Assembly: GCF_900105395.1 (NCBI RefSeq)
Contig: NZ_LT629775.1
Span: 2,188,501 to 2,252,500, forward strand
Source of the DNA: Streptomyces sp. TLI_053
GTDB lineage: Bacteria > Actinomycetota > Actinomycetes > Streptomycetales > Streptomycetaceae
Direction of reading: 5' to 3'
DNA length: 64,000 nucleotides
Part shown: one piece after another, positions 35,008 to 47,709 of the stretch
Layout of the letters: every line of letters starts with the position of its first letter
Position numbering within the stretch: the first letter of the stretch is position 1
Program-made: the position numbers and the translations under genes
The notes under the pieces: generated by a model
Database searches by the model: none
The model's input: only the letters and a program-made list of their open reading frames with translations
Told to the model about the DNA's origin: nothing

Positions 35008-35801
35008 TGGCACCCCCCGCCCCACCGCTCCCGGCGGCCCCGTCCGACCGCCGCCACCTGCTGATCCTCGGCGGCACCACCGAGGCCCGCGCCCTCGCCG
35101 CCGCGCTCGACGGCCGGACCGGGCTCCGGGTCACCAGCTCGCTCGCCGGGCGGGTGGCCCGGCCCCGGCTGCCCGCCGGCGAGGTGCGGATCGGGGGCTT
35201 CGGCGGCGCCGACGGCCTCGCCGCCTGGCTGCGGGCCGAGCGGGTGGACGCGGTGGTGGACGCCACCCACCCGTTCGCCGCGGTGATGTCCGGCAACGCC
35301 GCGGCGGCCGCCGCGGCGACCGGTGTCCCGCTGCTGGCGCTGCGCCGTCCCGGCTGGGCGGCGGTGCCGGGGGACGACTGGCACCGCGTCCCGTCCCTGG
35401 ACGCCGCCGCCGCGCTGCTGCCCGCCCTCGGCCGGCGGGTCCTGCTCACCAGCGGCCGCCAGGGCATCGCCGCCTTCGCCCACCTCGACGGTCTGCACTT
35501 CGTGGCCCGCTCGGTCGATCCGCCCGAACCTCCGCTGCCCGCCGCACTCGACGTGCTGCTCGACCGGGGCCCGTTCACCCTGGACGGCGAGCGGGCGGTG
35601 CTGCGCGAGCACCGGATCGACGTCGTGGTCACCAAGGACAGCGGCGGCGCGGCCACCGCCCCCAAGCTCACCGCGGCCCGCGAACTCGGCCTGCCCGTCG
35701 TCGTGGTGGACCGCCCGCCGCTGCCGGCCGGGGTGCCGGTCGCGGCGAGCGTCCCCGAGGCACTGGAGCGCCTGGCCGAACAGGGCCTGACCGGCGGGTA
35801 A
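35007..35801 (+). CDS. cobK: Precorrin-6A reductase
   Basis: A 264-residue NADPH-dependent reductase. LLILGGTTEARALAAAL near the N-terminus is the dinucleotide-binding motif of CobK/CbiJ; VDATHPFAAVMSGNAA and VTKDSGGAATAPKLTAA are also family marks. It reduces precorrin-6A to 6B before CobL acts. It begins one base inside the cobM stop. The stop is TAA, uncommon here. Confidence 0.94.
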   Translation: MAPPAPPLPAAPSDRRHLLILGGTTEARALAAALDGRTGLRVTSSLAGRVARPRLPAGEVRIGGFGGADGLAAWLRAERVDAVVDATHPFAAVMSGNAAAAAAATGVPLLALRRPGWAAVPGDDWHRVPSLDAAAALLPALGRRVLLTSGRQGIAAFAHLDGLHFVARSVDPPEPPLPAALDVLLDRGPFTLDGERAVLREHRIDVVVTKDSGGAATAPKLTAARELGLPVVVVDRPPLPAGVPVAASVPEALERLAEQGLTGG

Positions 35802-35841
35802 TTCCCGCGCGGGACCCGCCCCCCGCTGCCAGGATGGCCGG

Positions 35842-36369
35842 ATGACCGACGCCTACGAACTCGCCGACGCCGCCCGCACCGAACCGCCGCTGGCCGCCGG
35901 GGAACTCGCCACCCTGACCGGCTTCCTGGACTACCAGCGCGCCACCTTCGCCTGGAAGTGCGCCGGGCTGAGCACCGAACAGCTCCGCGCCCGCCCGCTG
36001 CTCCCCTCCCCGCTCTCCCTGCTCGGCCTGACCCGCCACCTGGCCGAGGTGGAGCGCGGGTGGTTCCGCAACGTCCTCGACAGCGAGGGCCACCCCGGCT
36101 TCTGGGGCGGCCGGGAGGCCGAGTTCGAGGTCGACGGGGCCGACCCGGAGGAGGCCCTCACCCGCTGGCGCGCCGAGTGCGAGCACGCCCGCGGACTCGT
36201 CTCCGCCGCCGCGTCCCTGGACGTGCTCGGCCACTACCGCGCGCCCGACGGCGAGGAGACCTCGTACTCCCTGCGCTGGATCCTCACCCACATGATCGAG
36301 GAGTACGCCCGCCACAACGGCCACGCCGACCTCCTCCGCGAGCACCTCGACGGCCGCACCGGCGAGTAG
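35842..36369 (+). CDS. DinB-family protein (DUF664-like)
   Basis: A 175-residue four-helix-bundle protein of the DinB superfamily. Metal-ligand histidines are plausible in LTRHLAEVERGWF and in ILTHMIEEYARHNGHADLL, the usual H...HxxxH arrangement. Many of these are putative mycothiol- or bacillithiol-dependent transferases, but function here is unknown. It follows cobK by 40 bases and could be co-transcribed; there is no evidence for a role in B12 synthesis. Confidence 0.82.
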   Translation: MTDAYELADAARTEPPLAAGELATLTGFLDYQRATFAWKCAGLSTEQLRARPLLPSPLSLLGLTRHLAEVERGWFRNVLDSEGHPGFWGGREAEFEVDGADPEEALTRWRAECEHARGLVSAAASLDVLGHYRAPDGEETSYSLRWILTHMIEEYARHNGHADLLREHLDGRTGE

Positions 36370-36380
36370 CCGGGCCCGGG

Positions 36381-36426
36381 AACGCCGCCGCCCGGCACCG
36401 GGGTTCCGGTGCCGGGCGGCGGCGTT
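36381..36426. terminator. Long bidirectional hairpin terminator
   Basis: A perfect 21-bp stem (36381-36401 with 36406-36426) with a four-base loop lies between the convergent DinB-like and HTH-MurA genes. It begins with AA and ends with TT, giving symmetry suitable for both directions. Confidence 0.88.
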
Positions 36427-36477
36427 GCGCGGTGGGTCCGCAGCGGGGGCGCGGTGGGTCCGCGGCCGGGGCGCGGA

Positions 36478-38007
36478 TCAGATGTCGCGGAAGGTCTCGA
36501 TCTGGGCGCCGATGGAGTTGAGGCGCTCGGCGAGGTCCTCGTAACCCCGGTTGATGACGTAGACGTTGCGGAGCACCGAGGTGCCCTTGGCGGCCAGCAT
36601 CGCCAGCAGGATCACCACGGCGGGGCGCAGCGCGGGCGGGCAAACCATCTCGGCGGCGCGCCAGCGGGTGGGGCCCTGGACCAGCACCCGGTGCGGGTCG
36701 AGGAGCTTGATGTCCGCGCCGAGGCGGGTGAGTTCGGTGAGGTAGATGGCGCGGTTGTCGTACACCCAGTCGTGGATCATCGTGGTGCCGTGGGCGGCCG
36801 CGGCGATGGCGGCGAAGAACGGCACGTTGTCGATGTTGATGCCGGGGAAGGGCATCGGGTGGATGGTGTCGATCGGCGCGGTGAGCTTGGAGGGGCGCAC
36901 GGTGAGGTCGACCAGCCGGGTGCGGCCGTTGTGGGCGCGGTACTCCGGGGTGCGGTCGTAGTCGAGACCCATGCCCTCCAGCACGGCGAGCTCGATCTCC
37001 AGGAACTCGATCGGCACCCGGCGGACGGTCAGCTCGGAGGAGGTGACCACGGCGGCGGCGAGCAGGCTCATCGCCTCCACCGGGTCCTCGGCCGGGGTGT
37101 AGTCGACGTCGCAGGTGATCTCGGGGACGCCGTGCACGGTGAGGGTGGTGGTGCCGACGCCGTCGATCCGCACGCCCAGCTTCTCCAGGAAGAAGCAGAG
37201 GTCCTGGACCATGTAGTTGGGCGAGGCGTTGCGGATGACGCTGACGCCGTCGTGGCGGGCGGCGGCGAGCAGGGCGTTCTCGGTGACGGTGTCCCCGCGC
37301 TCGGTCAGCACGATCGGCCGGTCCATCGGCGTGCCGGGCTGGACCGAGGCGTGGTAGGCGCCGCCGGTGGTGGCGACCTCCAGGCCGAACCGGCGCAGCG
37401 CGGTGAGGTGCGGCTGCACGGTGCGGGTGCCGAGGTCGCAGCCGCCGGCGTAGGGGATGGCGAAGGTGTCGGCGCGGTGCATCAGCGGGCCGAGGAACAT
37501 CAGCACGCTGCGGGTGCGGCGGGCGGCCTCGACGTCCATGCCGGCCAGGTCGAGCTCGGCGGGCGGGGTGAGTTCGAGGTCGCGGCCGTCGTTGGTCCAG
37601 CGGCTCCTGACGCCGATGCTGTTGAGCACCTCGAGGATCCGGTAGACCTCCTCGATCCGGGCGACGCTGCGCAGGGTGGTGCGGCCGGTGGTCAGCAGCG
37701 AGGCGCAGAGGATCGCGACGCAGGCGTTCTTGCTGCTGCGGACGTCGATCGCGCCGGAGAGGGTGGTGCCGCCGGCGACCCGCAGGTGCATCGGGCCGGA
37801 GTAGCCGAGGGAGACGATCTCGCTGTCGAGCGCTTCGCCGATGCGGGCGATCATCTCAAGGCTGACGTTCTGCTTGCCCTGCTCGATGCGGTTGACCGCG
37901 CTCTGGCTGGTGCCGAGGGCCTCACCGAGCTGGGCCTGGGACCAGCCGCGGTGCTGACGCGCGGTACGGATGAGGGTGCCGATACGGGTGAGGTAGTCGC
38001 CTGTCAC
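36478..38007 (-). CDS. HTH-XRE domain fused to MurA-like UDP-GlcNAc enolpyruvyl transferase
   Basis: A 509-residue fusion. Residues 9-68 form an XRE helix-turn-helix (SQAQLGEALGTSQSAVNRIEQGK); residues 72-505 are a MurA/EPSP-synthase fold. The SKN substrate motif and the YAGGCDLGTRTVQPH loop, with the Cys equivalent to E. coli Cys115, are kept, so it may be active. MurA makes the first committed peptidoglycan precursor from UDP-GlcNAc and PEP. I recall similar fusions in other Streptomyces, which also carry an ordinary MurA. The start is GTG with no strong ribosome site, and a palindrome overlaps the upstream region, suggesting autoregulation. Confidence 0.9.
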   Translation of the reverse strand: MTGDYLTRIGTLIRTARQHRGWSQAQLGEALGTSQSAVNRIEQGKQNVSLEMIARIGEALDSEIVSLGYSGPMHLRVAGGTTLSGAIDVRSSKNACVAILCASLLTTGRTTLRSVARIEEVYRILEVLNSIGVRSRWTNDGRDLELTPPAELDLAGMDVEAARRTRSVLMFLGPLMHRADTFAIPYAGGCDLGTRTVQPHLTALRRFGLEVATTGGAYHASVQPGTPMDRPIVLTERGDTVTENALLAAARHDGVSVIRNASPNYMVQDLCFFLEKLGVRIDGVGTTTLTVHGVPEITCDVDYTPAEDPVEAMSLLAAAVVTSSELTVRRVPIEFLEIELAVLEGMGLDYDRTPEYRAHNGRTRLVDLTVRPSKLTAPIDTIHPMPFPGINIDNVPFFAAIAAAAHGTTMIHDWVYDNRAIYLTELTRLGADIKLLDPHRVLVQGPTRWRAAEMVCPPALRPAVVILLAMLAAKGTSVLRNVYVINRGYEDLAERLNSIGAQIETFRDI

Positions 38008-38018
38008 TCGCCAGACGA

Positions 38019-38036
38019 TATCTCATGGCTGAGATA
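38019..38036. promoter_or_regulatory. Palindromic candidate operator of the HTH-MurA gene
   Basis: TATCTCA-TGGC-TGAGATA is a perfect 7-bp inverted repeat 12-29 bases upstream of the GTG start. Size and position fit binding by an XRE dimer; the encoded protein itself is the natural candidate. Confidence 0.6.
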
Positions 38037-38298
38037 GCAACAGAACCCACCCCGGGCGTGGCGCTACTTTTGTCCGTTTCTCACCCCGTATGAGCGTCAG
38101 ATCTTCACATCACGGCGAAGGTTCCGGGACGGTCCTGGGACAGAACTCTCCGGTGGAGGACGGCCCTCACGGCCCCGGCGGTTGCACGCGACCGCCGACA
38201 CCCCTCCCCGCCCGGCCACCGCGGACGCCGCCGCCCGCCTCGTCCGGCGGGCCGAGCAGCACCCGGCCCCGCGGCGCCCCGGGCCGCCGCGGGGCCCG

Positions 38299-38323
38299 CG
38301 CGGAAGGCACGGGGCCTTCCGCG
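38299..38323 (-). terminator. Hairpin terminator of the cobG-cobH-cobIJ unit
   Basis: A perfect 10-bp stem (38299-38308 with 38314-38323) with a five-base loop starts 11 bases after the cobIJ stop. The rest of the 326-nt gap up to 38007 holds the HTH-MurA promoter and no gene. Confidence 0.72.
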
Positions 38324-38333
38324 GGGGCGGCGC

Positions 38334-39878
38334 TCAGGCCTCCGGGTAGCGGCGGGGGGTCCAGGTGACGTCCGGGTGCGGGGCGCGGGGGACGTGCCGG
38401 GTCTGGGAGGAGCCGATCAGCAGGATGGTGCGCATGTCGACCTCGGCCGGGTCCAGTTCGCCGAGGGGGACGGTGCGGACCCGCTCGGTGGGGCCGCCGA
38501 CGTCGCGGGCCATCACCACCGGGGTCTCCGGGGCGCGGTACTCCAGCAGCAGTTCCTTGGCCCGGCCGACCTGGGTGGTGCGGGACTGCGAGCCGGGGTT
38601 GTAGAGGGCGAGCACGAGGTCCGCCCCGGCGGCGGCGCGCAGCCGGGCCGCGACCACGTCCCACGGCTTGAGGCGGTCGGAGAGCGACACCACCGCGTAG
38701 TCGTGGCCGAGCGGGGCACCGGCCCGGGAGGCGGCCGCGTGCGCGGCGGTCATCCCGGGGACGATCCGCACCGGCACCTCGCGGTAGGACTCCTCGCAGG
38801 CGACCTCCAGCACCGCGGTGGCCATCGCGAAGACGCCCGGGTCGCCGGAGGAGACCACCACGACCCGGTGGCCCCGACGGGCCAGGTCGAGGGCGAACTC
38901 GGCGCGCTCGGACTCCACCTTGTTGTCGGAGCCGTGCCGGGTCTGCCCCGGCCGCTCCGGCACCCGGTCGAGGTAGGTGGTGTAGCCGACCAGGTCGGTC
39001 GCGGCGGCGAGGGCGCCGCGGGCCTCGGGGGTCAGCCAGAGCGGGCCGGCCGGACCGGTGCCGACGACGGTGACGCTGCCCGGGCCGCTCAGGTCGGGGG
39101 CCGCGGCCTCCAGCGGGGCGACCTTGCTGGGCAGTACGGCCACCGAGAAGTAGGGCACGGTGTCCGGGTCGACGGAGGCCAGCGGGGCGGTCCGCTCGCC
39201 GTCCATGAACGCCCGCTCGACGTACTGCGCGTCGGCCAGCCGGCCGGCCCGCTCCAGGGCGCGGCGCACGGTCGGGAAGGTGCGGCCGAGCTTCATGACC
39301 ACGGCGGAGTCGGCGGCGGCCAGGCGCGCGGTCAGCTCCTCCTCGGGCAGCGTGCCGGGGATGACGGTGAGCGTCTCCTCGGCCTCGGTGAGCGGCTGGC
39401 CCAGCCGGGCCGCCGCGGCGCTGACCGAGGTCACGCCGGGCACCACCTCGGTCGGGTAGCGGTGCGCGAGGCGCTTGTGCATGTGCTGGTAGGAGCCGTA
39501 GAAGAACGGGTCCCCCTCGGCGAGCACCACCACGTCGCGGCCGGCGTCCAGGTGGGCGGCCAGGCGCTCGGCGGCCTCCTGGTAGAAGTCGTCCAGCGCG
39601 CCGCGGTAGCCGCCGGGGTGGTCGGTGGTCTCGACCGTGATCGGGTAGACCAGCTTCTCCTCGATCTGACCGCCCGTCAGGTACCGCTCGGCGATCGAGC
39701 GGGCGATCGACCGGCCGTGGCGCGCGCTGTGGTACGCCACCACGTCCGCCTTGCCGATGAGTTCGGCGGCGCGGACGGTCACCAGCGACGGGTCGCCGGG
39801 GCCGAGGCCGACACCGTAGAGCCGGCCGACGTCCCGCCGGTCGACGTGCCGCTCGAGGACTTCCTGATGGTCCGTCAC
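38334..39878 (-). CDS. cobIJ: Fused precorrin-2 C20- and precorrin-3B C17-methyltransferase
   Basis: A 514-residue fusion of two tetrapyrrole methylases. The CobI half starts [20 protein letters not shown] and has [18 protein letters not shown]; the CobJ half begins near residue 260 with [18 protein letters not shown] and contains [16 protein letters not shown] and [12 protein letters not shown]. It carries out the C20 and C17 methylations flanking CobG's oxidation step. GTG at 39878 overlaps the cobH stop as GTGA. Such I-J fusions are frequent in actinobacteria. Confidence 0.95.
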   Translation of the reverse strand: MTDHQEVLERHVDRRDVGRLYGVGLGPGDPSLVTVRAAELIGKADVVAYHSARHGRSIARSIAERYLTGGQIEEKLVYPITVETTDHPGGYRGALDDFYQEAAERLAAHLDAGRDVVVLAEGDPFFYGSYQHMHKRLAHRYPTEVVPGVTSVSAAAARLGQPLTEAEETLTVIPGTLPEEELTARLAAADSAVVMKLGRTFPTVRRALERAGRLADAQYVERAFMDGERTAPLASVDPDTVPYFSVAVLPSKVAPLEAAAPDLSGPGSVTVVGTGPAGPLWLTPEARGALAAATDLVGYTTYLDRVPERPGQTRHGSDNKVESERAEFALDLARRGHRVVVVSSGDPGVFAMATAVLEVACEESYREVPVRIVPGMTAAHAAASRAGAPLGHDYAVVSLSDRLKPWDVVAARLRAAAGADLVLALYNPGSQSRTTQVGRAKELLLEYRAPETPVVMARDVGGPTERVRTVPLGELDPAEVDMRTILLIGSSQTRHVPRAPHPDVTWTPRRYPEA

Positions 39879-40501
39879 TCTTCTTCGCTCGCAATCGCGT
39901 TGATCGCCGCGGCGGCCATCGCGCTGCCGCCGCGCCGCCCGCGCACCACCAGGTGCTCCAGACCGGCCGGGTGCGCCGCCAGGGCCTCCTTGGACTCGGC
40001 CGCGCCGATGAAGCCGACCGGTACGCCGATCACGGCGGCCGGGCGCGGGGCGCCGGCCTCGATCAGCTCCAGCAGGCGGAACAGCGAGGTCGGCGCGTTG
40101 CCGACGGCGACCACCGCACCCTCCAGCCGGGGCAGCCACAGCTCCATCGCGGCGGCGCTGCGGGTGTTGCCCATCGCCCGGGCCAGCTCCGGCACCGACG
40201 GGTCGGTGAGGGTGCAGATCACCTCGTTGTCGGCCGGCAGCCGCTTGCGCGTGACACCGCTGGCGACCATGTTCACGTCGCACAGGATCGGTGCCCCGGC
40301 CAGCAGGGCGGCACGAGCGGAGGCGACCGCGCCGGGCGAGTACACCAGGTCCTCGACCAGGTCGACCATGCCGCAGGCGTGGATCATCCGCACCGCGACC
40401 CGGGCGACGTCCGCGGGCAGTCCGGCCAGGTCGGCCTCGGCCCGGATGGTGGCAAAGGACTGGCGGTAGATGGACGCGCCGTCCTTCTCGTACTCGATCA
40501 C
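39875..40501 (-). CDS. cobH: Precorrin-8X methylmutase
   Basis: A 208-residue CobH/CbiC protein that moves a methyl group from C11 to C12 giving hydrogenobyrinic acid. The catalytic His is in [30 protein letters not shown] and [13 protein letters not shown] are family blocks, and [20 protein letters not shown] is the C-terminal signature. GTG at 40501 overlaps cobG's stop as GTGA, and its own stop overlaps cobIJ. Confidence 0.95.
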   Translation of the reverse strand: MIEYEKDGASIYRQSFATIRAEADLAGLPADVARVAVRMIHACGMVDLVEDLVYSPGAVASARAALLAGAPILCDVNMVASGVTRKRLPADNEVICTLTDPSVPELARAMGNTRSAAAMELWLPRLEGAVVAVGNAPTSLFRLLELIEAGAPRPAAVIGVPVGFIGAAESKEALAAHPAGLEHLVVRGRRGGSAMAAAAINAIASEEE

Positions 40502-41787
40502 GTGGTCCTCCGGGCCGCGGCGACCGCCGCGGCCATCTGCTCGTTCGTCACTTCCACGGCGGTGTCCCGCCCCTGGACGGCGTCCCGCCCCTGCGGACCG
40601 CCGGTCACCGCCACCCGGTAGCCCTCCCCGGTCGCCAGCACGTCCACCCGCCGTCCGGCGGGGTGGCCGCAGCGGCGTTCGCAGCCCGACCAGTGCACCG
40701 GCAGCAGGGCGGCACCCGGCTGCGGGCGCGCGCCCTCCTCCGGTACTGGGACGCCGTCCAGCGCCCGCGCCGCGTCGGCCCGGACGTCGGACCGCGACTT
40801 CGCGCAGCCCGGCAGCCCGGTGCAGGCGCTCGCGCCGTCCCAGGCCGTCCCGGCCGCCGTCCGGAAGCCCGCCGCCGCGAGCGCGGGGAGCCGGTCGGCC
40901 GGGGCGCCGGGCAGCACCGCGCCGCGCCACGGGGTCAGCCGCAGCTCACCCTCGGCGGCGTCCACCAGCGCCCGCCACTGCCCGGCCGTGGCCGCGCCGA
41001 AGCGCGGACCCACGTGCAGCCCGCCCCCCGGCAGGGCTCCGAGCGGCAGGCGGGGCCCGGTCGACGGCGGCAGCGGCACCGGGCCGGGCGGCAGCAGATC
41101 GGGCAGTTCGCGCAGGTGCCAGGCCCGCAGTCCGGCGGCGCGCTGCGCGTCCAGGAACTCCCGGGCCGCGTCCAGTGCCGCCTCGACCGCCCGCCCGGCC
41201 GGCACCGGCCGCGCGGTGGCGGCCCGGCCGAGGCGCAGCAGGGCGGTGCCGGCCGGACCTGCGATCAATGTCACATCGGCGTCCAGCGCGGCGACGTCCC
41301 CTCGGCCGTCGTCCAGGGCGAACAGGAACTTTCCGGACAGGCCGGTCGCCCAGGGGCTCGCGCACAGGGCCGCGTCGAGGGCGCGCGCCCAGGCCCGTAC
41401 GTCGGCGGAGCCCTCGGCGGGCCCGGCGCCGGGGCCGGGCGAGGCGACGATGTTGCGGACCCGTTCATGGGTGTCGGAGGGCAGCAGGCCGGCGGCCCGC
41501 AGCCGCTCGGCGAGTTCGCCGCCGCAGTCCGAAGCCAGGCCGCGCAGCTGGACGTTGCCGCGCGAGGTGATCTCCGGCCGGCCGTCGCCGAGCGCCTCCG
41601 CCGCCTCGGCCAGCGCCAGTGCCTGACGGGCCGTCAGCAGCCCCCCGGGCAGCCGGACCCGGGCCAGGGCCCCGTCGTCGGCGGTATGCAGACGAAGGGC
41701 CCCGGGGCAGGCGTCCGAACGCGCCCGGTCGGGCACGGCGGCGCCCGCCACGACGGCGTCGGGTTCGGGAGGCATGGCGGCGAGCAT
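40498..41787 (-). CDS. cobG: Precorrin-3B synthase (sirohaem/4Fe-4S monooxygenase)
   Basis: A protein of about 429 residues related to sulfite reductases. The iron-sulfur/sirohaem cysteines appear as C-x5-C ([11 protein letters not shown]) and C-x3-C (GCERRCGHP). It oxidises precorrin-3A with oxygen, the step defining the aerobic B12 route. I used the ATG at 41787 ([10 protein letters not shown]), which agrees with N-termini I recall from relatives; a GTG at 41862 would add 25 residues, with a purine run too close to it. The gene is transcribed away from the cobN riboswitch and heads cobG-cobH-cobIJ. Confidence 0.9.
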   Translation of the reverse strand: MLAAMPPEPDAVVAGAAVPDRARSDACPGALRLHTADDGALARVRLPGGLLTARQALALAEAAEALGDGRPEITSRGNVQLRGLASDCGGELAERLRAAGLLPSDTHERVRNIVASPGPGAGPAEGSADVRAWARALDAALCASPWATGLSGKFLFALDDGRGDVAALDADVTLIAGPAGTALLRLGRAATARPVPAGRAVEAALDAAREFLDAQRAAGLRAWHLRELPDLLPPGPVPLPPSTGPRLPLGALPGGGLHVGPRFGAATAGQWRALVDAAEGELRLTPWRGAVLPGAPADRLPALAAAGFRTAAGTAWDGASACTGLPGCAKSRSDVRADAARALDGVPVPEEGARPQPGAALLPVHWSGCERRCGHPAGRRVDVLATGEGYRVAVTGGPQGRDAVQGRDTAVEVTNEQMAAAVAAARRTT

Positions 41788-41896
41788 ACCGAGGATCCGA
41801 CGGGTTGCCGCCGTACCGTCGATCACACCCCCGAGCCCGTGCGCACCGGCCGGAACCTGCACTCCCCCAGGTCAGCCTCACCCCGTACGATGCTCG

Positions 41897-41920
41897 CGGA
41901 CGGTCCCCGCGGACCGTCCG
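41897..41920. promoter_or_regulatory. Perfect 10-bp inverted repeat between cobG and cobN
   Basis: CGGACGGTCC-CCGC-GGACCGTCCG lies just before the riboswitch aptamer. It could be an operator shared by the divergent cob genes or a 5' RNA hairpin. A TACGAT hexamer at 41886-41891 may be a -10 box for cobN, in which case the repeat would be at the very start of the transcript. Confidence 0.45.
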
Positions 41921-41924
41921 CACG

Positions 41925-42045
41925 CCAGCGACGGCGCAGGGGAGGAAACCGGTGCGAACCCGGTGCGGTCCCGCCACTGTGACCGCGCTTCACCGGGCCT
42001 CCGGGGAAGCGCGGGAGCCAGGAACTCCTGCCGTCCTCCACCGGC
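41925..42045 (+). ncRNA. Cobalamin (AdoCbl) riboswitch upstream of cobN
   Basis: The conserved core is present: GGAAACCGGTGCGAACCCGG followed by CGGTCCCGCCACTGTGA, and the B12 box AGCCAGGAACTCCTGCC at 42016-42032. Boundaries are approximate. Downstream, CGGGG/CCCCG (42047-42062) forms a small hairpin abutting the GAGGAAGG ribosome site at 42062-42069, consistent with translational control, repressed by high B12. Confidence 0.93.
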
Positions 42046-42078
42046 CCGGGGCGCGGACCCCGAGGAAGGCTTGAAGCC

Positions 42079-42299
42079 ATGCGCCGCCGCATGTCCGCGC
42101 CCTCGTGGTGCTCCATGGCGATGCCCATGCTGTTGACCTTGCCCGCAGAGGCTCGCCCACTCGCCTCCGGGCGCTCGGACCCGCCGTTGACGCTCTTCGC
42201 TCCGGCGCTCCTTCCTTCGTCATTCGCTTGTCACTCATCGCTTTCAACGCCGGCGCGCCCTTCGGCTCGGGGCGGTTCCGAGGCCGGGAGGGCCTTCGC

Positions 42300-42303
<4 letters not shown>
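42079..42303 (+). CDS. Possible 74-aa leader ORF between the riboswitch and cobN
   Basis: ATG at 42079 has a strong GAGGAAGG nine bases upstream, the very site the riboswitch would control, and the ORF stop overlaps the cobN start as ATGA. The predicted peptide starts MRRRMSAPSWCSMAMPMLLT and matches no family I know. The first half looks codon-biased like a gene, but the second half has too many A/T third positions. It may serve mainly to couple riboswitch-controlled translation to cobN. Confidence 0.4.
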
Positions 42304-45917
<3,614 letters not shown>

Positions 45918-45924
45918 CCCGCGC

Positions 45925-45954
45925 TCGCGGGAAGGCCGCCGCGCCTTCCCGCGA
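45925..45954 (+). terminator. Hairpin terminator of cobN
   Basis: A perfect 12-bp stem (45925-45936 with 45943-45954) with a six-base loop lies seven bases after the stop. Confidence 0.8.
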
Positions 45955-46059
45955 CGGCCGCAGCACGCACCCGCGAAGGCCGCCCCACCCTCGACCAGTA
46001 CTCCGTTCGAGTGATCACGGGGCTGGTGACGGGGCCGCGCCAAGCGGACAATACGGGGC

Positions 46060-47685
46060 ATGCCGCGCCCTCCCCTGCTCACCGGCCCCGCCGGTCCCCC
46101 CGGCCCCGCCGCCCCTGCGGCCGCCGTCGCCCGCCCCGGCCGGACGCTCGCCCGGTACCGGCCCCGGCTGGCGGCACTGGCCGCCGGGGCGCTGCCCGTG
46201 CTCGCCTTCCCGGCCCCCGGGGTGGCGGCGCTGGCCTGGGTCGCGCTGGTCCCCGGCCTGCTGCTGATGCGGGCGGCCCCGGGCGCCCGTGAGGCGGCGG
46301 TGCGCGGCTGGTGGTTCGGCGCCGGGTTCATCCTGACCGGGATGTCCTGGCTGACCCGCTCCATCGGCCCCGGACTGCCGCTGCTCGCGGTGGTGTTCGG
46401 GGCGCTCCAGGCCGGGGTGGGCGTCGCGGCGTGGCGGCTGCTGCGGCCGCCGCTGACGGTCGGGCGGGCACTGCTCGCGCCGGTGGTGGTCGCGGCGGTC
46501 TGGCTGACCACCGAGTACGCGCGCTCCTGGCACGCGCTGGGCGGTCCGTGGGCGCTGCTCGGTGCCACCCAGTGGCAGCACCCCGCCGTCCTGGCACTGG
46601 CCTCGGCGGGTGGGATCTGGCTGGTCAGCGCCGCGGTGGTGGCGGTCAACACCGCCGTGGCGGTGGCGCTCACCGCCGTCGACCCGCGGCCCAGGGCGGT
46701 GGCGGCGGTGTTCGCGGCGGCGGTGCTGGCGGCCGGGCCGCTGCTGTTCGCGCTCCGCCCGGCGCCGCCGGCCGCGCCCGCGGCGGGCGGTGCCGGGCCG
46801 GCCGAGGTGCGGATCGCCCTGGTGCAGCCGGGGATCGTGGACGAGCCGGGCGCCCGCTTCGAGGCGAGTGCCCGGGCCACCGCCGCGCTGGTCGGGCGGC
46901 CCCCGGTGGACCTGGTGGTGTGGGGCGAGTCCAGCACCACCGCCGACCTCGACCGCGATCCGGCGACGCTGGCCCGGCTGCGCGCGCTGTCCGCCGCCAC
47001 CGGGGCCGAGCTGCTGGCCGGCGAGGACGCCCGGAAGTCGGACGGGCGGATCTCCAAGGACGCCGTCCTGGTGTCCCCGGACGGCGTGGTCGACCGCTAC
47101 CGGAAGATCCGGCTGGTGCCGTTCGGCGAGTACATCCCGCTGCGGCCGGTGCTCGGCTGGGTGGCCGGGGTCAGCCGGGCGGCGGGCGAGAACCGGGCCC
47201 CCGGCACCGGCCAGCACCTGTTGCCGGCCGTGGACCGGTCCGGCCGCCCGCTGCCGGTGGGCACCCTGATCTGCTTCGAGTCGGCGTTCCCCGACATGGC
47301 GCGGACGGCCGCCCGGGCGGGGGCCAGGGTCCTCGTCTACCAGTCGTCGACCTCGACCTTCCAGCGCAGTTGGGCGCCCGAACAACACGTCTCGCTGGCC
47401 GCGATCCGGGCCGCCGAGACCGGTCGGCCGGTCGTCCAGGCCTCGCTCACAGGGGTGTCGGCGGCCTTCGACGCGCAGGGCCGCGAGTTGGCGCGGCTGG
47501 GCACCGACGGCACGGGCGCGCTGGTGGTGCGGCTGCCGCTGACGGCGCCGGACGCGGCCACCTGGTACGACCGGGTGGGCGACGTCGTCCCGCTGACGGC
47601 CGTGCTGGTCACGGCGGGGGCGGCCGCGGTCGCGGCGGCCGGGCGGCGGCGGGAACGGCGCGGGGCCGGTCCGGCCCAGGGGTGA
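46060..47685 (+). CDS. lnt: Apolipoprotein N-acyltransferase
   Basis: A 541-residue membrane enzyme with about seven N-terminal helices (residues 33-235) and an external nitrilase domain. The catalytic triad is visible as Glu290 (VVWGESS), Lys349 (YRKIRLVPFGEYIP) and Cys405 (LICFESAFPD). It adds a third acyl chain to lipoproteins; S. coelicolor has two such genes, as I recall. The stop lies 24 bases from the convergent oxidoreductase. A short C-terminal helix and Arg-rich tail close the protein. Confidence 0.92.
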   Translation: MPRPPLLTGPAGPPGPAAPAAAVARPGRTLARYRPRLAALAAGALPVLAFPAPGVAALAWVALVPGLLLMRAAPGAREAAVRGWWFGAGFILTGMSWLTRSIGPGLPLLAVVFGALQAGVGVAAWRLLRPPLTVGRALLAPVVVAAVWLTTEYARSWHALGGPWALLGATQWQHPAVLALASAGGIWLVSAAVVAVNTAVAVALTAVDPRPRAVAAVFAAAVLAAGPLLFALRPAPPAAPAAGGAGPAEVRIALVQPGIVDEPGARFEASARATAALVGRPPVDLVVWGESSTTADLDRDPATLARLRALSAATGAELLAGEDARKSDGRISKDAVLVSPDGVVDRYRKIRLVPFGEYIPLRPVLGWVAGVSRAAGENRAPGTGQHLLPAVDRSGRPLPVGTLICFESAFPDMARTAARAGARVLVYQSSTSTFQRSWAPEQHVSLAAIRAAETGRPVVQASLTGVSAAFDAQGRELARLGTDGTGALVVRLPLTAPDAATWYDRVGDVVPLTAVLVTAGAAAVAAAGRRRERRGAGPAQG

Positions 47686-47709
47686 TCGCCGGACACCGCG
47701 CCCCGGCCG

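Noticed and set aside
41788..41862. GTG at 41862 as the cobG start
   Set aside because: The purine run touches the start codon directly, and the extra 25 residues resemble no CobG N-terminus I know. The ATG at 41787 is preferred, though not proven.
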